Source: Toxorhynchites rutilus septentrionalis (Eukaryota; Arthropoda; Insecta; Diptera; Culicidae). Taken from it: DNA of 64,000 nucleotides. The stretch lies in contig NC_073744.1 in assembly GCF_029784135.1 (NCBI RefSeq), forward strand, positions 32,433,380 through 32,497,379, given 5' to 3'. The notes under the pieces are model-generated. The model ran no database searches. It worked only from the letters and a program-made list of their open reading frames with translations, and had not been told where the DNA came from. The position numbers and the translations under genes are program-made. This document shows, in pieces, positions 57,230 to 64,000 of the stretch. How positions within the stretch are numbered: the first letter of the stretch is position 1; every line of letters begins with the position of its first letter.

Positions 57230-58620
57230 CGAATGAAGCGAAATTCGTCATTTCACTCATTGGTATGATCCACCAAGGATTCTACGAAAAACATGAAGAT
57301 AGTCTCTCACATGAAGAGGACTTAGAAGGTTAAAACTCCTCATCTTACACCATCTCACATCGGAAGACGTCTGAGTTTTGCCAAAGCTCACATGAACCGA
57401 AAGTGGGACATGGTTTATTGTGACAAAGAATGTTTCCAAAAGAATACATTTTGCTATATACCATAACGAAGAGTTCTTCAATGCATAGGTTATCTTCACT
57501 TACGAAAAAAAGTTCAATTTGGATGGTCCTCATGGTTTCAACGGGTACTGGCCTGATTTACGGAAGAAGCAACAGTATTTTTCAACCAGGAATTTTGGTG
57601 GAGACTCGTGCATGGTTTGGGAGAATCCCGCCCACATCAGCTTTCACATCATTCAAGGATGTCACACATGTTCTGGAATCCTCTCTCCTACCGTTTTTGC
57701 GTGGATATCGTCACAAAAAAATCACATTCCAGCAAAACAATGCTAATATTCATACTAGCAAGTAAACTAAGCAATGGTTTAAGGACCAAAAACTTAATTT
57801 TTTGGACTGGCCGGCTCGCTCTCCAAACTTGAATCCTGTTAAAATCTCTTTGTACGCAGAATATACACTGAGGGAAAACGGTACACCACGATTGAAGAGC
57901 TCAAGGTCGCAATTTCGGAAACATGGAAAAAATATCGAGAAAATCGTTCAGCAGCATTTGGTAAATACAGTAAAACCTGTTTTTGTGCGGTTTTTTGAGC
58001 GATTTTTTTTAGTGCGAATTTTTTTTGTGCAATTTTCTGTTCTTGTGCGGTTTTTTTTTGTGCGGTATATGAAAAGAAGCATATTTGATGAAGTTTTCGT
58101 CTATTTAGTTTGTTTTCGATGGTTCATATGCATTTCAGTGCGAAAAAAGCATATTTTGTCTCAATTATCCACTTCTGAAATCATTCCCTTCCTCTCATCA
58201 AATGCTTTACTATAAGTTTTTCTAAGTTCTTGCATGACATGATTTCTAACAGCAACACGTTTCGACATGCAACTAAAAGAACAAAACAGCCACGCGCAAT
58301 CGAAAAGGCAGTGTCTCATTGCAAAGCAGGGAAACAAAAGGGAATTGAACGGTGAATGGCGTGGATTTGAGTTATTTTCTTGGGGGAAACTACCGCACAA
58401 AAAAAGTTTTTAAAAATGTGTACCGAATACGATTTTTTAACGCTGCTGGTGAAGTTTTGCACGATTTTTTTCAAGCGACTTTTTTTGTGCGGTCCCTATC
58501 CCCCGCACAAAAAAAGGTTTGCCTGTAGTATTTCAACACGTATTTCCAGGTTTTTAGACGAAATGGCAAGGTTGCCAATTATTAACATATAAACCAGCCG
58601 ATCGCTTTGAGTTTTTCATT
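57230..58620 (+). pseudogene. Tc1 transposase relic, interrupted by a MITE
   Basis: Frames in succession give SFAKAHMNRKWDMV, DEKKFNL-like KKSSIW/NLDGPHGFNGYWPDL, KNHIPAKQC or QQNNANIHTSK, LDWPARSPNLNPV and TIEELKVAISETWKKYREN. These are the first-Asp, second-Asp and DD34E C-terminal blocks of Tc1. Several shifts and stops. The end of the coding region is interrupted at 57967 by the element at 57968-58525, and typical 3' tail sequence continues after it. Confidence 0.75.
57968..58525. mobile_element. pogo-like MITE nested in Tc1 relic
   Basis: Ends CAGTAAAACCTGTTTTTGTG and, inverted from the right, CAGGCAAACCTTTTTTTGTG, with TA on both sides (57966-57967, 58526-58527). Subterminal TTTTTTGTGCGG repeats occur at both ends. 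558 bp, no coding capacity. Confidence 0.8.
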
Positions 58621-58886
58621 GATAAAACTTATGAATTTGAAAAAGGGTTTATAGAAACTGGACAGCTGAAATTATCATATTTAAGCACAATAAATAAAGA
58701 AAGAACTCTTTTGAACGAAATTCGTTAAATATACTTTATTCTAAGCATTCAACAATGTATGAATGTATCTTGTTGAAATTCCAACTGTTTGTGTTGCAAC
58801 GAAATAGAATCAGGGTGGTCTTATAGAAGTTGGACAGAGTGTAGAAATAATTTATGTGGTAGAACAAGGTTTGCAGGGTCAGCTAG

Positions 58887-60370
58887 TGTATAAATACATT
58901 TCATGCAATCCGTCATTCTGGTATGATGTGGGTATGCGATACATGGATCGAGCTTCCTGAACTCTAGGAGCTCTAGGAGAGAATTTGACCAAGCATAGAC
59001 AGGAACGAGACGACATGATCACAACTCAGAGACGGAAGAAACATGCCACTATTTATTATGTGCTATTATCTCATACATGTATTTTGAACCACGGTCATTT
59101 TTTATTTATTTGCAGCAAACGATATGGCGCCATAAAAAATTCAAATTATGAGAGTAATATGAACAAATCTTTTGTAATGAACGTGGTGAAACTAATGTTC
59201 AAAGTTGCCTCAAATACACAGTACATTGTGAGATTTTTGGGCCGATTTACACGATCATTCGCATTGACATTAGTTCAACAGAATACCATTAAAATGATCG
59301 TGTAACTACACAAAGTTGGAAAAATTGGCAATAATGATGAAAATACGGGTTTTCTGATATCAAATCATCGTTATTGAAAAAGGGCAGGGACAAATTCATT
59401 GTAATAATAACGATTGGTAAAATAAGTTGGGCTGAGTTCAATTCAGGACCACAAAGTACAGTGTCGACATCAAGAAACGTTTTTAACGAGTGCAGTAAGC
59501 ATAAGCTATTAATTTTACTATGCAAAAATACAGTTTTAGGTCGCTAAAAGATCAATGAAAAAATTGCTAATGGTTTTTGAATTCTCAAAACATACTATTC
59601 TAAACATGTTTTAACCATTTCTGAAGGATATTGTGAGGACAAATCATTTTTTTTTTAAATATAATGAAAACCCATCAGAAATAATTTTGGTTTCATATTC
59701 TTTCATTGCTTGCATAAAACTTCTCAAACTTTCAATTAGATTAGTTTATTTGATATAGATAATTCTCCTTCATAGATTTTATTCTGAAAACGTGTTTATT
59801 ACTTCCACAGATATGAGTGCTAGAGTTGCTGCACTCATACAAGCTGTCAAAATCGGCTTCTTTGTCGTGAATCATTGTACATATACAGTTACTCTGGTAT
59901 GCTATAAAAATCGTCGCATTAGTGTTAATAAAAAAGTAGCAAAGTATTTTGTGCGAAAACATCGCAGTTCTGCAAATTATTTTCATTTGTGTGGGTAATT
60001 TTTTTGTGAGATGTACAGATTCAAGTATTACTATTTAGTTGGAGACCATAACAATACTGTAGGTAATGTAATGACAATGGAAATGATTGTGTAATGTAGG
60101 ACACAAATGATAATGTGTATTAAAGTGAATCTCGAATATGAATATCATTACTGTTAATGTCAATACGGATGATCGGGAAAGGGCCGCTTTACAGGCCCAT
60201 CGAAGCTGTTCGACACAAAAGCTGACTGTGAATGACCTTTATGGCTTTTGGCGATGCGCGAAAGGCATTCACCCATGAATTCAATATAATAAGCAACATG
60301 ATTGATGCATTCCGGTCTTGATAATCCTCGTCAGAAGTCATAAAAAATTAATGCACAAAATTTTCAAGTC
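58887..60370. other. No gene recognised
   Basis: AT-rich with short open frames only. Confidence 0.3.
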
Positions 60371-60379
60371 AATCCTGAC

Positions 60380-60960
60380 CAGCTGGGTGTGGTGTAATAT
60401 GAACTGCTAAAACTGAATGAGACCCTTACGGGGGACCTTTACCGACGACAATTGATGGGTTTGAACCTTGCACTGGAGGAAAAACGGCGACAATACGAGC
60501 AAAGACACGATAAAGTTATTTTGCAGCACGACAATGCTCGGCCGCATGTCGCGAAACCGGTCAAAACAATCTTGGAAACGTGAATGGGAGATCCTATCCC
60601 ACACTTCAATTGGGTTGTCTGGGAAGTTTATGTCGCAACTGATGATAATCAAATCAAGACGCTGATCAAGAATAATCCGCAGTGCACAACACATGAAATA
60701 GCAGATTCATTACAAATATTTATATTAATGAGCACCTGGTCAACTTTGGTTACGAAAAACATTTAATGGATCGAGTCTCCATCAGCGATTCGCTTTATAA
60801 ACTCATCAAAAATTCGCAGTTTTCAAGAAAATCGTGATGGGCGATGAAAAATTTAATTATTTACATTCACATTTACAATGTTGATAGGAAAAAATATTTT
60901 GGCAAGACTTTCCCCAAAACCAATTGCAACTTGGAGGAAGTCTCTCTTTAGGAATTTTAT
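60380..60960 (+). pseudogene. mariner transposase relic with parts in reversed order
   Basis: 60380-60590 reads DQLGV, NETLTGDLYRRQLM and KVILQHDNARPHVAKPVK, the middle/late catalytic part of mariner. Immediately after, 60625-60960 reads DDNQIKTLIKNNPQCTTHEIADSL, HLVNFGYEKHLMDRVSISDSL and YNVDRKKYFGKTFPKTNCN, the N-terminal and early catalytic part. So the C-terminal half precedes the N-terminal half on the same strand. Frames are broken. Confidence 0.7.
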
Positions 60961-61606
60961 ATTATGAATTCAGAAAGAACCGACTGCACGTGGAGATGTT
61001 TATCCTGAATCTGGAGAAGACGTACAACTGAACCTGGATACCATTAGTCTTGAAGATTTTGTGAAAAAGCTCGCGACAAACCGGACCTTCGAGGTAAAAG
61101 TTGGGTATACTTGGGTGCTTCCTCGAAAAAACAAGTATACCTCAAGTTTCCAGCTTAGTGTTCGTATTCACCTATGCGGAGACAACCTTTTAGAAGTGTA
61201 GGGGAACATGCATAGCATCAAGCATCAACCAAGTTAACCATGTTAGTCAATATTTACAACGGGGATGCGTTCGGGAGCCAATACTTATAACGAACGCATT
61301 TCCCGCCGTAGAACGTTAGAAATACTGTGGTGGTCGACTGCAGTCTGAATTAACAGCACCATGTCGACGAAATACCGAAAATACCATGCAAATGGTCCAT
61401 TGAAGAGAGGCTGTTCCTCCGTATAATCAAAGGCTCCATAACCACGTTCGGAGACGTAAAAGCGATGAGGGAGCAGCGAATTCTGTCCAGACTAAGAACT
61501 CGCTACTGCAGAATATCACACAACTTCAACAGGAAAACTTTTACGTCATCCTTGACCTTTCATAAACTGCTACACTGCTTTGTTTTCTAAAAGATGCCAA
61601 CTTATA
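60961..61606. other. Unassigned, partly coding-like
   Basis: 60995-61140 (DVQLNLDTISLEDFVKKL) and 61380-61540 (WSIEERLFLRIIKGSITTF) read as protein-like but broken frames on the plus strand. No family recognised; they may be transposon relics. Confidence 0.25.
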
Positions 61607-61800
61607 CAGGGTGGCGCATTAGTCACGTAACCGATTTGCACCAAAAAAAATGTCTCACGATATAAAATCTTTATTCTTGAATGAGAAAACGATACAAAGT
61701 CGACAACTGAACCGCTTAGGAACCAACACGCTCGATAGTTGCAGCGCGATCGTTATTTTTTTCCATCAGAGAGCGTTGCGTGACTCATGCGCCACCCTTT
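61607..61800. mobile_element. Short TIR element (MITE)
   Basis: The left end CAGGGTGGCGCATTAGTCACG is mirrored at the right (CGTGACTCATGCGCCACCC), after TA on the left. About 194 bp, non-coding; the right limit is blurred by a T run. Confidence 0.65.
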
Positions 61801-62700
61801 TTTTTTAATTAGTATAAGAAATTGTAATCCAAAGACCCTTGTTTCTTTCCCTTCGCGATAAGAGGAACAAGAAAAGTTGGCAACTTCGAACGGCGGGAAC
61901 TCACCACCTTTTGTCAGGAATGGCAATCGGACACCTTCGGAACTCAATGTTTAAATGTGTTGAAATTCTCATGATATAAACACTTTAAATTGTTTATCCG
62001 TTTATGTAAATAAAACTTCGCGGAACTTATTGGGTTCCCAGAGGGTAGCTGAAAGTCTCAAGAAATAAAGAATGAAAAACGTAATATAACGTAATAACAT
62101 CGTGAATATAATTTGCAAGAAACTAGACAGCTATAAAAATAACCCCACGAGAAATGCTAGGGAAACAAATCATAGAATTGAGAGCAAACCAATTCTATTT
62201 ATAGAACTAATATTTCTATCAATGCCAAACCATACAATAGAAAATAGAAACAAACTCAAAAAAGAAAGAAGCGCATTTCAATTATTTTCCTTTTTTTCCA
62301 AAAAATGAAGAAATGTCCATGAGGACAACGAAAAGAGGGGTATAAATAATGTCCACGATTGTCGTTGAATCGTGCTTTTTCTGTCCACGTGTTATGTGGA
62401 CAACCTCTTATAAAATTTGACGCAGAACTTTGTAAAAGTTATGATAGATGTGGGTGGCGATGATATTTTTTCTAAGACAAAAGTTTTCTCGAAATGAATA
62501 AAAACACGCGTCAGAATCGCTATTAAAAAGATGTAAAAGTATGTTAGAGCTGGGATAAACAACTTTAAATAACAACACCAACAAGTTTTAATATAACTTG
62601 TTAAATCGTTCATTTTCACTACCAACTCCGAAACATAATTGACATACTGTGCGCATCAAAGTTACATTTATTTTGTTTCTCTAATATTACAGTTATACAG
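61801..62700. other. No gene recognised; decayed TIR-element end
   Basis: 62310-62405 resembles an end of the 21447-23820 element (CTGTCCACGTGTTATGTGGACA). Otherwise AT-rich and featureless. Confidence 0.35.
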
Positions 62701-64000
62701 AAGCCCCCTGTTTTGGCCGGTTCGACTGTACGATAGCCACCATAAGTAGCTCAAATATCAACTGAGTTTACACAACACCCGCTTCCGCCACGAATTCGAG
62801 CATCGTTCATCGCAATCTGCAGCGCGTCGCCGTTTAGTTAGGGCACTCCATCACAACAGCATCTCGGATAAAGCAGTTAACAGCTGGTTACTTTATATTT
62901 ATTCGCGATCAGCTTGGCTGTTGATTGTTCCGCCGTTGCTCCATTCGTTCAGCTGCTGCTCTCCACATGGGGTGCACAGAAGCAGTCACTTGGCGAAGGG
63001 GTGGAGGGGATATCAGATAGAGTCGTAAAAGGAAATTCTATCGTTGTTGTCACCCATTTTTGTAATGGCAAAGTCTCACGGTATCTACGTGTGGGAACTT
63101 GTACAGACAAAGAGGATGACTTCCGCGGTCCGCTTTGGGTAAATTCCAGACACTGACAAGACTACAAGGATCCGATCCCAAGGTTTTCTGAACTTTCCAC
63201 ACAAAGGATAAGTTCGGCTCGTGACGGATTACCTGGAATTCTGGCTGCACGATATTCCCCATAAAACTTGCCCTGTACATGATGGAAGATACTGTCCGAA
63301 AGAAAGCATCTATTTTAAGTGCCTTTTGATACACCTCGGTTCTGCAGATGGAAGCAGTAAGGACAAACTTCGGTAGCGTGATGTGGAATATGCTGTTCAA
63401 TAGTAAGGATGGATCGGATAGTGTTGCCGATATTGTTCAACTAGCCCCAATGAACTCGAAATGGAATACCACAAATAAACTGGCCACATTTTGCCACCAT
63501 GTCATGCGATTCTGGGAAGTCTGGCCACGCTCCGGGCGAGCTCTTTCTCCTCAATCTCATAATCTCAGCACCAGACCTGACCAGGGATGTTTCTTGTTTT
63601 GTTGTTTGTCGTTTGGCTCCAAGACGGGCTGTGATTTGGTAACCTTGCCCGACACACACACGACGCTCGCTCGTTCTCTCAATTTGTCTACCATTCTTGC
63701 TGCTACACGCGCTCCCCCTTTTGGTTGGGTGGTAAAATTCCTTTGTCTGTCCCGGTTTCGTGATACTGAGGGAGGGCCAAAAATTTGGGACGCCGCACAG
63801 CTAACCAACTTTTTGCGAGTGATAGCTGTTTGGAGTGGGGGGAGGTACATTTTTTCGTTCTCGGGCCAAGTTCAATGCTACTTCCTTGTGTGCGCCAGAA
63901 GATACTACATTGCGCTAGGTCGTAAAAGTTCTTTATCCACTGACACTGGTTCTTCGGGAGAGGTGAGCAAAAAAAAACAGGTCGTTGACTGGGGCGCCAA
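62701..64000. other. GC-richer region, no gene supported
   Basis: Composition becomes more balanced and no repeats are seen, which could mean promoter or exon sequence of a gene beyond the window. Overlapping frames on both strands (for example 63400-63050 minus, 62914-63156 plus) have no recognisable domain and no clear splice sites. Confidence 0.3.

Larger units (their letters stand above)
56098..58886 (+). mobile_element. Helitron-like interval with nested elements
   Basis: The left end TCTCTATATATATAAAAAT is preceded by A, and the right end GGGTCAGCTAG is followed by T, in line with Helitron ends (5' TC, 3' CTRR, insertion between A and T). A matching 3' end is at 953 (minus). No Rep/helicase coding sequence is present, so it would be non-autonomous. 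It contains a Tc1 relic and a MITE. The pairing of the two ends is inferred. Confidence 0.35.

Noticed and set aside
63050..63400. 116-codon open frame on the minus strand
   Set aside because: Reads somewhat protein-like but no recognised domain, no splice sites and no partner exon in view.
1..64000. CRISPR arrays, operons, ribosome binding sites, phage or plasmid features
   Set aside because: The window is clearly eukaryotic (spliced ADAM gene, SINEs, LINE); no spaced short repeats or bacterial-type gene packing were seen.

Overview
The window is eukaryotic and fits an insect, most likely a culicine (Aedes-like) mosquito. The reasons are AT-rich intergenic sequence, GT/AG introns of 61 bp to 14 kb, and a very dense load of tRNA-derived SINEs, TA- and TTAA-flanked TIR elements, Tc1/mariner relics and an I-group LINE. 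No bacterial features, rRNA genes or CRISPR arrays were seen. The species is inferred, not proven.

The main gene is an ADAM (disintegrin-metalloprotease) gene on the minus strand, covering about 27.8-55.1 kb. I could join four coding exons with consistent phases and GT/AG borders: 55078-54934 (signal peptide), 44201-43844 (prodomain), 43782-43587 (furin-like site and start of the protease) and 29621-27807 (rest of the protease, disintegrin, cysteine-rich and EGF-like regions, transmembrane segment and tail). The joined model is 837 aa. Its prodomain has no cysteine-switch motif, and the zinc motif has Asn where Gly is usual.

The 14 kb intron between exons 3 and 4 holds a broken I-type LINE of about 5.5 kb. 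It has a 13-bp target duplication and lies inside an internally deleted mariner whose two ends survive on either side. The same intron carries two long-inverted-repeat elements, a TTAA-flanked element, SINEs and a Tc1 relic. The 10.7 kb intron 1 holds a MITE, a possible LTR, a SINE, an ITm-type transposase relic, a 35-bp tandem repeat and one GC-rich, coding-like piece (48894-48686) that may be an exon of a nested gene or an alternative exon.

From 1 to 27.7 kb there is no complete gene. The best candidate is a GC-rich possible first exon on the minus strand (20715-20100, with a hydrophobic segment and a splice donor). The rest is foldbacks, pogo-like and piggyBac-like MITEs, SINEs and mariner relics. 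From 55.1 to 64 kb lie the ADAM 5' flank, a Helitron-like interval containing a broken Tc1, a mariner relic in the wrong order, a small TIR element, and a GC-richer end with no recognisable gene.
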